Source of the DNA: Paenibacillus brevis
GTDB lineage: Bacteria > Bacillota > Bacilli > Paenibacillales > Paenibacillaceae
NCBI RefSeq assembly: GCF_018919145.1
Contig: NZ_JAHLQJ010000007.1
Coordinates: 62,001 to 126,000 of the forward strand
Reading direction: 5' to 3'
DNA: 64,000 nt
The translations under genes were made by a program, and so were the position numbers. The first letter of the stretch is position 1, and the number at the start of each line of letters is the position of its first letter. The notes under the pieces were generated by a model that was given only the letters and a program-made list of their open reading frames with translations, was not told where the DNA came from and searched no databases. Below are positions 43,932-51,286 of this stretch, piece after piece.

Positions 43932-44417
43932 CTATTCCTCAAATCTATGCTTTAAATAATACTTAATTCCAGCCCGGTCAACGTCTGAAAATTGTCTAGG
44001 ATCCTCAAGCATCAATCTGCTGACTTCGTCAATGGTTACCCATCTTATATCCTTAGTTTCATCCCCAACTACTAGCAGATTGCCTTCCGCCTTACAAATA
44101 AAATACATTCCTACAGAGTCCACGGGTCCTTTTATGGTTTGATATACACAGAATGGTTCCAGGCATTCTACCTCGAAATCCGGATTGATGCCGCGTGTAT
44201 CTACATATTTTTGGCTACCTTCTACTTCTATAACTGTTAACCCGGTCTCCTCGTATACCTCTCGTCTCAGACCTTCCAGGATCGGTTCATATAATTCTAA
44301 TCTGCCTCCGGGCAATTCCAGTGCTTGCTCATTTCTTTTATTCCGAGTTTGCATAATAATTTCAGTGGTATTGTTCATTTGACGTTCTACAAATGCTCTT
44401 GCGTTTACATAAAACAT
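43932..44417 (-). CDS. Nudix hydrolase
   Basis: A 161-residue Nudix enzyme with a complete box: LPGGRLELYEP (about residues 35-45) then EGLRREVYEETGL, including both catalytic glutamates. The chosen ATG lies seven nucleotides after GGGTGA; a GTG five codons upstream lacks a ribosome binding site. The substrate is unknown. Confidence 0.9.
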   Translation of the reverse strand: MFYVNARAFVERQMNNTTEIIMQTRNKRNEQALELPGGRLELYEPILEGLRREVYEETGLTVIEVEGSQKYVDTRGINPDFEVECLEPFCVYQTIKGPVDSVGMYFICKAEGNLLVVGDETKDIRWVTIDEVSRLMLEDPRQFSDVDRAGIKYYLKHRFEE

Positions 44418-44456
44418 CTGCGAATCACCCACATTTATTGTATTTTTATAATGATG

Positions 44457-45116
44457 CTATAAAGTCCTCTCCTCTTTCCAAAAAAGAACTCCTTCTCCCT
44501 TTTCTTTTGTCTCCTTATCGAACAACTTGATATTAATTTGATTGTATTCATAAATATTTAATGCCTTGTTCGTGCTGACATGGACTAAATAAGCATAGAT
44601 TCCTTGATTTTCACCGGCATATTCTACCACTTTATTCACTTCATATATTTCTGATGCTTCATTATTTATAGTCACTTTAATGTCTTCCTTTGAAAGATCA
44701 GGGCTGATATCAATTATACTGTAACCCTCCTGCATACCAAGGGACTGATCTATTGCTTTACTTCTTTTTAGACTCATTGGCCTAAAATATAACATTAACT
44801 GAGGGAAGCCTCTTTTTACGCGGAAAGCGGTCAGTGAATAAATCTCTAAGCCATCAATTCTTGCATTTAATTCAAAGTCGTCGAACAAGGGTACATTCCA
44901 TGCCCAATACTCCAGGAAGCGAACATTGTAATCCCTACATGCATAAAAGGTGTAATATACTCCCTTACGGACAAGCAGTTCATAACATCCCGCTTTATCT
45001 GTGAATGTATGATAGATATCTTCAAACTGATCGTTTATTAATCTGACCACGGCTCCTTGAAGAGGCTCACCATCGAAATCCGTGATTCTACCGTACAATC
45101 TCCCTATTGTGTCCAT
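44457..45116 (-). CDS. Carboxypeptidase regulatory-like domain protein
   Basis: A 219-residue protein whose first 80 residues form a carboxypeptidase regulatory-like beta-sandwich (GRLYGRITDFDGEPLQGAVV, then FTDKAGCYELLVRKGVYY). The remainder is beta-rich with no recognised motif. No signal peptide is seen from the chosen ATG, which follows AAGGGAG. It begins one nucleotide after the XRE regulator gene and is probably co-expressed with it. Confidence 0.75.
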   Translation of the reverse strand: MDTIGRLYGRITDFDGEPLQGAVVRLINDQFEDIYHTFTDKAGCYELLVRKGVYYTFYACRDYNVRFLEYWAWNVPLFDDFELNARIDGLEIYSLTAFRVKRGFPQLMLYFRPMSLKRSKAIDQSLGMQEGYSIIDISPDLSKEDIKVTINNEASEIYEVNKVVEYAGENQGIYAYLVHVSTNKALNIYEYNQINIKLFDKETKEKGEGVLFWKEERTL

Positions 45117-45117
45117 G

Positions 45118-46017
45118 TTAACTCCCTTCTTTCTCCGCCCCAAAAGGTGTACAGTCAACGGGACATCCCAGGTTCTCGAATACTGCACGGGCCGCAGTAT
45201 CTACCGGCAGGAAAACCTCAATTTGCGGATACAAGCAGTTGCCTTCAGAAACTGAAATCTGTCTGTAGCGAATCGGAACAAGCTCACCGGAGCTTTTCCT
45301 TTCGGCTAATATAATTTGAGTATGGTCAGCCCCTGCCTCTGTATCCGGCACATCCAGATAGTCATTCACATTATATTTTTGAACTCGATCAAACAATTTT
45401 TGATACCAGTTATCATAACGCGAGAGCATGTGCTCCCTCTTGAAGGCACGTATCCCGTTTATGGCATGCTCTTCCCACTTCTCGAATGACGCTTTGTCGA
45501 AAGTGGAGCGAGGCCGTATAGGTAAGTCCGAATTAAAATGTAAATCGATCCTATTCATTAATCCGTCATATGAACGGTCGAAAGGGATATCAAACAATTG
45601 GCTAAACGACTCATTAAACCCCTTGATGTCCTGGGTGTGGGTTACAATCATCGCAGGAAAAGGAATGTCTTTCATGGTTTGCCGGGCCCGCTCCAATGCA
45701 AGCTCCAACGACCGTCCCTCCAATTCGGTCTGAATCGGGAGGTAACCGGCTGCCAACAGCAAATCATTGCGCTCATCGGATGTACACTCCAAATATTCTG
45801 CAATAGTTATCATCGTCTGACGAGCCGGTATACGGCGGGTACGACCAACCAGCAAGTTTTTATACGAAGGAAAGGCCTCGTCATTAAGCTCTTGTTGAGT
45901 AAATCGTTTCAAATACGGGTTGGGTTGATAGGCAAGCGATTGCTGCCGTTTTATCCGTAGCGCTTCAATTTCACCCACGACAATTTTATGTCTTGAATTC
46001 TCCGCAACTAGATCCAT
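45118..46017 (-). CDS. XRE-family regulator with MmyB-like ligand-binding domain
   Basis: A 299-residue regulator. The N-terminal helix-turn-helix lies at about residues 8-85 (LLVGRTRRIPARQTMITIAEYL) and the C-terminal part is a PAS-like MmyB ligand domain (about 105-270, with PFPAMIVTHTQDIKGFNESFSQLF). Such regulators commonly sit opposite an oxidoreductase they control, as here with the gene starting at 46140. The start follows AGGGGGAG. The intergenic palindrome at 46037 is the likely site. Confidence 0.8.
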   Translation of the reverse strand: MDLVAENSRHKIVVGEIEALRIKRQQSLAYQPNPYLKRFTQQELNDEAFPSYKNLLVGRTRRIPARQTMITIAEYLECTSDERNDLLLAAGYLPIQTELEGRSLELALERARQTMKDIPFPAMIVTHTQDIKGFNESFSQLFDIPFDRSYDGLMNRIDLHFNSDLPIRPRSTFDKASFEKWEEHAINGIRAFKREHMLSRYDNWYQKLFDRVQKYNVNDYLDVPDTEAGADHTQIILAERKSSGELVPIRYRQISVSEGNCLYPQIEVFLPVDTAARAVFENLGCPVDCTPFGAEKEGS

Positions 46018-46036
46018 CTTCTCTCCCCCTCTTATG

Positions 46037-46081
46037 AAGTGTAGTTCTGCACTTGGGTCTAACATGTATTTAAAGTATACT
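46037..46081 (+). promoter_or_regulatory. Oxidoreductase promoter with overlapping palindrome
   Basis: TTGGGT and TATACT are spaced by 17 nt (46053-46081). An imperfect 18-bp palindrome, AAGTGTAGT-TCTGCACTT (46037-46054), reaches into the -35 box, a good operator position for the divergent XRE regulator. Confidence 0.55.
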
Positions 46082-46139
46082 CCTCATTGAAAATGAAAAA
46101 TATCTAATGGCACACCACCATACATGGAGGAGAAACCCT

Positions 46140-47081
46140 ATGATTCGTACCATTGTAACTGATCCGCTAGCCTCGTCAAATTTGGCATTCAAAAAAGTTG
46201 CCCCCCCACAAGCCATGCCTTGGGAAGCACTCGTGCAAGTGAAAGCCTTCTCTCTCAATCGCGGTGAAATCAAAGACGCTAACGATTCGAAAGTTTCCAG
46301 CCGCCCCGGCTGGGACTTCGCCGGAATTGTCATCGAGCCGGCCAAGAGTGGCACAGGTCCGCAAAAAGGGGCCCGGGTTGTTGGTTTGCTCCCGATGGGA
46401 GCCTGGAGCGAGCAAGTCGCCGCCCCTGTATCGATGCTTGCAGAAATCCCGGAAAAGCTCTCTTTTACGGAGGCAGCAACCCTCCCCGTGGCAGGGCTCA
46501 CGGCTCTTTATGCACTCCGAAAAGGCGGAATGCTGCTTGGTAAGCGCATTTTCATTACTGGCTCTACCGGCGGGGTCGGGCTATTTGCCCATCAGCTTGC
46601 AGCCCAATCCGGTGCATTCGTTGCAGGTACGGCAAGCACGGAAGAGAAGGCCGAGCTTGTTCGTGAGGCCGGTTCCGACGAAGTGATTATTGGATATTCC
46701 GCAATTTTATCTGCCCGCCAGTTTGGACCGTATGATCTTGTCATCGACTCCGTAGGCGGCAATACACTAGCGGCGTTGCTGCCGCAGCTAGCGCCTCAAG
46801 GAGTTTGCGTTGCGCTAGGATTCTCTTCTTCGAATACCGCGACCATCGATATGATGAATCTGGTGACCAGCGGCGGAAAAACCTTGTACAGCTTTTTTCT
46901 AGGTGAGGAGGCCACTCGTCAAGCAGTCGCAGACGATCTGAGTTTGCTGGCCCAGCTCATCATAGAAAAACGATTGATTCCCCGGATCGAAGTGGAGGCT
47001 AACTGGAACGACATTGCCATCGTTGCTCGTGATCTCAAGGAACGGAAATTCTCTGGAAAAGCCGTTCTTCACATAGATTGA
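46140..47081 (+). CDS. NADPH:quinone oxidoreductase-like MDR family protein
   Basis: A 313-residue medium-chain reductase without the structural zinc loop. The nucleotide-binding motif is ITGSTGGVGLFAHQLA (about residues 138-153), and DLVIDSVGGNTL fits the cofactor pocket. Members reduce quinones or activated alkenes with NAD(P)H. The start is the ATG after GGAGGAG. It is divergent from the XRE/MmyB-like regulator and convergent with the DinB gene, which it overlaps by 13 nt. Confidence 0.88.
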   Translation: MIRTIVTDPLASSNLAFKKVAPPQAMPWEALVQVKAFSLNRGEIKDANDSKVSSRPGWDFAGIVIEPAKSGTGPQKGARVVGLLPMGAWSEQVAAPVSMLAEIPEKLSFTEAATLPVAGLTALYALRKGGMLLGKRIFITGSTGGVGLFAHQLAAQSGAFVAGTASTEEKAELVREAGSDEVIIGYSAILSARQFGPYDLVIDSVGGNTLAALLPQLAPQGVCVALGFSSSNTATIDMMNLVTSGGKTLYSFFLGEEATRQAVADDLSLLAQLIIEKRLIPRIEVEANWNDIAIVARDLKERKFSGKAVLHID

Positions 47082-47593
47082 TTGTATATGTTATGTCCAT
47101 CTATAATTTCTTTAATTTGTTTAATATGCCTTTGTTCATGCACATACAGGGATTTCAGCCAATCAATTAATAACATTTCTTTAAACACCGGGTGTGAATA
47201 ATGCCTTCTGCTCAGCACCGATGGATCTTCTACCGCATTTAAAAGTTCATGCAGCTTTTGTCTTGTGTTGTTTAAACTTTCAATGATCACCTGATACTCT
47301 AATGATTCATTGGTTGGTCTTGCAATTTCAGGTGCTTCTAATTTATTTCTTCGATCAAGTAGAGATTCAACCGGCTTGTTTTCTATAACTGAATCTTCCT
47401 TGCTCTTTAACCCCCTCCTGATGGCTACGATATATAACTCTTCTGTTTTAAAGAGGTGCTGACAAACCTGGCTAATACTCCAGCTTTCAGCATCTTTCCG
47501 TTTGTTTATTTGATCTCCGCTCAACCCGTCAAGAATTCCAAGTAATTTGCCTCTGGTTTCTTCTAATTTTTGATTGATTTCTTTAAGTTCCAT
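47069..47593 (-). CDS. DinB family protein
   Basis: A 174-residue four-helix protein of the DinB superfamily. Candidate metal ligands are in SQVCQHLFKTEE and YVHEQRHIKQI. Its 3' end overlaps the end of the convergent quinone-reductase gene by 13 nt. The ribosome binding site is AGGAGG. Function unknown. Confidence 0.83.
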   Translation of the reverse strand: MELKEINQKLEETRGKLLGILDGLSGDQINKRKDAESWSISQVCQHLFKTEELYIVAIRRGLKSKEDSVIENKPVESLLDRRNKLEAPEIARPTNESLEYQVIIESLNNTRQKLHELLNAVEDPSVLSRRHYSHPVFKEMLLIDWLKSLYVHEQRHIKQIKEIIDGHNIYNQSM

Positions 47594-47621
47594 TGATAAA
47601 GCCTCCTAACATTATTTTTTT

Positions 47622-47825
47622 GCTATATAAGTTGAACTACTGAATTTTACGTTCTGGAGGCAACGTGTGAAGTGTGCTTACGATCGCTGTTGTTCGCGGA
47701 TTTCTCTAATTGAACTAAAATATTATAAGGTAGAAATCCACTCACAAAGGCGAACGCTTACGCTTCTTCAGCACACTTCACACTTATGCCCTTTCTACGT
47801 AGTTTTATAGTTCAACTTATATAGC
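47622..47825. mobile_element. 204-bp MITE-like inverted-repeat element
   Basis: The ends are an exact 18-bp inverted repeat, GCTATATAAGTTGAACTA. The similarity extends imperfectly inwards through CGTGTGAAGTGTGCT-type sequence for about 57 bp, and the centre carries further inverted segments (GGATTTCT/AGAAATCC and TTCGC/GCGAA), so the whole element could fold into one long hairpin. No transposase gene is inside. This fits a miniature inverted-repeat transposable element. A TA next to each end is possible as a target duplication, but this is uncertain. Confidence 0.75.
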
Positions 47826-47840
47826 CCTGTTTTCATCAAA

Positions 47841-47940
47841 TTACCAAGAAACGACCCAGCCCATAGATAGCTCTTATCTTTGGGTGAGTCGTTTGGGGTC
47901 TTGGCTTCTACCATGATTATTCATCTGATAACCTAATTCT
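47841..47940. repeat. Dispersed intergenic repeat, copy B
   Basis: Hairpin half (47851-47892): ACGACCCAGCCC with TAGATAGCTCTTATCT and a closing GGGTGAGTCGT. Tail half: TTCTACCATGATTATTCATCTGATAACC. It follows the MITE-like element by 15 nt. No gene is seen between 47594 and 48026 apart from these elements. Confidence 0.75.
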
Positions 47941-48026
47941 GTTACATATCCATGTCATAAAGGAAGTGAAATTGTCGAAAATTGAAACCACCTATAATTT
48001 CTTCCCAGTGATACTTTAATTTTAGT

Positions 48027-49208
48027 TTATTTTTGATGGAGCAGCAATTGAAATTTATTAGTCGATTTAATTTGATCAATCATTTCTGTAATTGAATTTA
48101 CTAAATATTTTGCATCGTCAAAGCTAACAGACTCATGTAAGCTAAGCCTAATGCTGCTTGATGCGATCTCTTCATTATGGGTCATTGCCATTAGAACACG
48201 GCTCTCTTTAGCCTTGGATGAACATGCGGATTGCGACGATACGACGATATTTTTCTTGGCAAGAATACTGATCATGATCGCGGAGGTAATTCCCTTGTTA
48301 TGGTAAGAAAAGTTTATGATATGCGGCGCTGACAAAGGGGGTTCAGGGGTATTTATGATAAGCTCAGGAATTGATTGTAGCTTCGAATAAATAAAATGAT
48401 GTAATGAAGTCAGATACGTCGTCGTCTCAGCTTGTTCCGCAATGGATAATTCAACCGCTTCGGTTAAACATACTACTCCAGGGACATTGGTCGTTCCAGG
48501 CCTGTGCCCAAATTCATTATTTCCGCCGTACATAAGCGGCATCAGCTCTACACCCTCTTTTGCTATTAAGATTCCGATGCCTTTAGGTCCCCCCATTTTA
48601 TGTCCAGATAATGTATACAAATCAATATCCTCAAGGTCTAAGTTTGCCTTGCCAAAGCCTTGCACACCATCCACGTGAAATTGAATGGCGGGTTTAGTTT
48701 TTAGCAGCTTTCCGATTTCATGAACGGGCTGAATCGTTCCCGTCTCATTATTCACGTGCATAATACTTACGAGCACTGTATTATCTTGAATAGCTTTTTC
48801 TAAAGCAGAAGGATTGACTACTCCCGACCTATCTACGCCTAAGAACGTTACTTCAACTCCTTCATCCCTTAATTGCTTGCAGCAATTGTACACCGACGAA
48901 TGCTCAACTTCAGATAGAATCAGGTGAGGTATTTGACTGGTTCGCTTCATGTAGGCCCGAACAACCCCTAAGATCGCCATATTATTACTTTCGGTTGCCC
49001 CCGAGGTGAAAATAACTTCGGATGGTTTTACGTGGAGTACATTCGCTATCCTTTCTCTTGATGCTTCAATTATTCGATTTACTTCAAATCCTATTTCATG
49101 TGTAGAGGATGCATTTGCATACAAATTTACGGAGCTGTCTATGAGCTTGTGAATGACCTGAGGATGCAGCGGTGCGGATGCGCAATAATCAAAATATAGC
49201 TTGTCCAT
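48027..49208 (-). CDS. Cysteine desulfurase family protein (NifS/IscS-like)
   Basis: A 393-residue class V aminotransferase-fold enzyme that takes sulfur from cysteine. The PLP-binding lysine is K204 (SGHKMGGPKG), H103 lies in VEHSSV, and the persulfide cysteine is C329 in SSQSACSSK, all intact. The ending differs from housekeeping IscS and no iron-sulfur scaffold gene is adjacent. It lies 24 nt after the thioredoxin-like gene and back to back with the Cys-rich peptide operon, so it may supply or remove sulfur for that system. Confidence 0.9.
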   Translation of the reverse strand: MDKLYFDYCASAPLHPQVIHKLIDSSVNLYANASSTHEIGFEVNRIIEASRERIANVLHVKPSEVIFTSGATESNNMAILGVVRAYMKRTSQIPHLILSEVEHSSVYNCCKQLRDEGVEVTFLGVDRSGVVNPSALEKAIQDNTVLVSIMHVNNETGTIQPVHEIGKLLKTKPAIQFHVDGVQGFGKANLDLEDIDLYTLSGHKMGGPKGIGILIAKEGVELMPLMYGGNNEFGHRPGTTNVPGVVCLTEAVELSIAEQAETTTYLTSLHHFIYSKLQSIPELIINTPEPPLSAPHIINFSYHNKGITSAIMISILAKKNIVVSSQSACSSKAKESRVLMAMTHNEEIASSSIRLSLHESVSFDDAKYLVNSITEMIDQIKSTNKFQLLLHQK

Positions 49209-49232
49209 AGGATCGGCCTCCCAAGTAATTGA

Positions 49233-49685
49233 TCATATCCTTTTGCCAAACATCTTCAAGAACTTACTTCCCCCACGGTGATGAATAAGCTCCATAACAT
49301 CCACCGCGTTATAAGCTGCTCCTTTGCTGTATATACAGTGGCTGGTATCCGCGACAATACAAAATGGATAATCATAGACTTGAAAATCAAGCTTTGCTTG
49401 CTCGTGGCTAAGAGAGACAATTGAAATCTTCTGTTGGAAAAAATGGTCCAACTCTTGCAAATCCTCCTGATCAGCTGAGGAAAATAAAAGAATCTCCGTA
49501 TTTGGTTCCCGTACTTTCTTAATTTCAGGCAATAAATCGATGCACCGTACACAATGCAGTGAAATAAAGAAAAGAACCTTCCTTTTTCTGATAGCACGTA
49601 AATTCAATGTCGTATTATGTTGGTTTATGTAGGATTTATCGGGGATTAACTCTCCGATTTTTTGACCATTTTCTACATTTTTCAC
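49233..49685 (-). CDS. Thioredoxin-like protein with CVRC motif
   Basis: A 150-residue protein with a thioredoxin-like fold. The redox motif is in VLFFISLHCVRCIDLLPEI (C45 and C48), and a cis-proline-type segment YDYPFCIVAD follows. The start is the GTG eight nucleotides after GGGAGG. No signal peptide or membrane helix is evident. It is transcribed divergently from the MauE operon and immediately before the cysteine desulfurase, so it probably handles thiols within the same system. Confidence 0.8.
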   Translation of the reverse strand: MKNVENGQKIGELIPDKSYINQHNTTLNLRAIRKRKVLFFISLHCVRCIDLLPEIKKVREPNTEILLFSSADQEDLQELDHFFQQKISIVSLSHEQAKLDFQVYDYPFCIVADTSHCIYSKGAAYNAVDVMELIHHRGGSKFLKMFGKRI

Positions 49686-49810
49686 ATTCGATTCCTCCCT
49701 CCAAACTAGCAATTTATACGTTACCTTTTTCGCAAACTCAAGTCAATATTATCCAATTCAATCATTTTAACCCTGGAATCCTCAAATCTCTGATGTTAAA
49801 AAATAGGGTG

Positions 49811-49839
49811 TTGACAAAATATTGTATGCGTTTTATACT
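49811..49839 (+). promoter_or_regulatory. Sigma-A promoter of the Cys-rich peptide operon
   Basis: TTGACA and TATACT spaced by exactly 17 nt, about 50 nt upstream of the first start candidate of the MauE-like gene. It is preceded by the divergent promoter region of the thioredoxin-like gene. Confidence 0.85.
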
Positions 49840-49891
49840 CGGTCCAAGTTAACAAATATGGTTTAATTTAGCATTCAGGACAAAGAAGAGT

Positions 49892-50491
49892 ATGTTCGAT
49901 CGTATCTCTTCATTTTTAATGCCACTTGCGCAAACGATTGCGCAAAGTATGGGAGGGAATAGTTGCTCAATGCAAATACTGGACTTAATCCGAATGGTAC
50001 TGTTTACGTTGCTAATGATCTCCGCCATCTTCAAGTGGGCAAGCATGAAATCTTTCCACAGAACCTTAATGAGTCTGAACTTGCCTTATCCCCTTGTACG
50101 CTTGGGAGCCTGGTTAATTCCGCTATTTGAGCTATTGATCGGCATCGGGTATTTAAGCCAATCAACTCTGCTTGGTTCGGTAATCGCTTTCATTTGCTTA
50201 TCTCTAGGTTTTTTATGGGCTACTTACACTGGACAAAAAACAGGCGTCCGCTGTCAGTGCTTCGGAAATTTGAGCAATGAACGATTCGGCCTCATTTCAT
50301 ACATAAGAATCCTATTGCTCATTACGCTCAATTCAGTTCTTTTGGCAAACATCGCAGATATCACTACTTACGTAGCCTTTGACAACATTCACGAAATTGC
50401 GGCGACTGCTTTTCTCTCCCTAAGTTTCCTGCTTGTTTTAAGCCTATTCAGTATCCAGTTAGAGTATTATAAGCGCAAATCTGAAATGTAG
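49892..50491 (+). CDS. MauE/DoxX-like redox-associated membrane protein
   Basis: A 199-residue (or 173-residue) membrane protein with four to five helices and the MauE-type CQCFG motif (C121 and C123) near the fourth helix. MauE, with MauD, forms disulfides in the small subunit of methylamine dehydrogenase. The first ATG has a weak ribosome binding site; the ATG at 49970 follows GGGAGGG at 12 nt and matches the usual N-terminus of the family, so the true start may be 49970. Its stop overlaps the ribosome binding site of the next gene. Confidence 0.8.
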   Translation: MFDRISSFLMPLAQTIAQSMGGNSCSMQILDLIRMVLFTLLMISAIFKWASMKSFHRTLMSLNLPYPLVRLGAWLIPLFELLIGIGYLSQSTLLGSVIAFICLSLGFLWATYTGQKTGVRCQCFGNLSNERFGLISYIRILLLITLNSVLLANIADITTYVAFDNIHEIAATAFLSLSFLLVLSLFSIQLEYYKRKSEM

Positions 50492-50505
50492 GAGGACAAA
50501 TATTG

Positions 50506-51057
50506 ATGAGCAATACCATGCTATTAACTACCCTTTACGTCCAATGGATCCTTATTCTCTTGCTTTCGATCGGTGTCATTACCTTATTCAAGAAGCATTT
50601 GGATATCAAGCTGGGCATGAGACATCATGGTCTAGAAGCAGGCGCCTCCTTTCCGATTGCAAGTGTCCCTGCTCTCTCAGAAAACAACCGCCAGATCGCT
50701 ATTCAACAAGCGCAGCCTACGATATTTATTATGACGGCCATCGGATGCGGAGCTTGTTCAACCCTATATCCTTGTCTAAATCGCGTAGCTGAACGAAATC
50801 AAAATATTCACTTCGTGCTCATGGTTATGGGCGAACCCCGAGAGGTGATTGAATTAGCTGCGAAATATGATCTGTCCATTCCTGTAGGCGTGCTGACTGA
50901 ATCCATGATGGAAAGCTTGGAGACAACGATCTTTCCTTTTGCTTATGCTATATCGACGAATCACAAAGTCATCGCCAAAGGAACTATTAATACGGAAGAG
51001 CATCTTCAGTTGCTCCTGGACAGCGATGAATTCTTCGAGCTTGGACAAACCGCATAG
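50506..51057 (+). CDS. Membrane-anchored thioredoxin-like protein (MauD/TlpA type)
   Basis: A 183-residue protein with one N-terminal membrane helix (about residues 7-28) and an outer thioredoxin-like domain carrying CGAC (C81 and C84, with C90 nearby). This is the MauD/TlpA arrangement, acting outside the membrane on disulfides. The ATG at 50506 is ten nucleotides after GGAGG; a TTG three bases upstream is an alternative. Fifteen nucleotides from the MauE-like gene and 40 from the Cys-rich peptide, it is a likely disulfide-forming partner for the peptide. Confidence 0.83.
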   Translation: MSNTMLLTTLYVQWILILLLSIGVITLFKKHLDIKLGMRHHGLEAGASFPIASVPALSENNRQIAIQQAQPTIFIMTAIGCGACSTLYPCLNRVAERNQNIHFVLMVMGEPREVIELAAKYDLSIPVGVLTESMMESLETTIFPFAYAISTNHKVIAKGTINTEEHLQLLLDSDEFFELGQTA

Positions 51058-51096
51058 TTCAAGCACTCTACCTACCTTTTGAAAGGAGGTGATAAT

Positions 51097-51210
51097 ATGG
51101 GTAACTGCCAATACAGCTACTGTACTACAACCTACTGTCCGGGCTCCACAACGAAAAAGCTCCGTCATTACTACTGCGAAGGAACCATCTACTACAAGTG
51201 CGAATGTTAG
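51097..51210 (+). CDS. Small six-cysteine peptide (candidate secreted Cys-rich peptide)
   Basis: A 37-residue gene with a near-ideal ribosome binding site (AAAGGAGGTGATAAT then ATG). Cysteines are at positions 4, 9, 14, 27, 35 and 37, that is C-X4-C-X4-C-X12-C-X7-C-X-C, enough for three disulfides. Seven tyrosines and a mildly basic character are also notable. There is no signal peptide or double-glycine leader. It lies between the MauD-like gene and the ABC exporter gene and is followed by a hairpin, as in genes for bacteriocin-like products. I do not recognise the peptide family. Confidence 0.75.
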   Translation: MGNCQYSYCTTTYCPGSTTKKLRHYYCEGTIYYKCEC

Positions 51211-51228
51211 AAAGCCCTAATACATGAC

Positions 51229-51255
51229 GGGGAGGAGGATTTCTCCTCCCTTTAT
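51229..51255 (+). terminator. Hairpin between peptide and exporter genes, possible attenuator
   Basis: An 8-bp GC-rich stem GGGAGGAG/CTCCTCCC with a 5-nt loop and a short T tract (TTTAT), 19 nt after the peptide stop codon. It could give partial termination, so that peptide mRNA exceeds transporter mRNA. Confidence 0.7.
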
Positions 51256-51286
51256 CCTATTGATATTACATAAGGAGCAGACTCAT

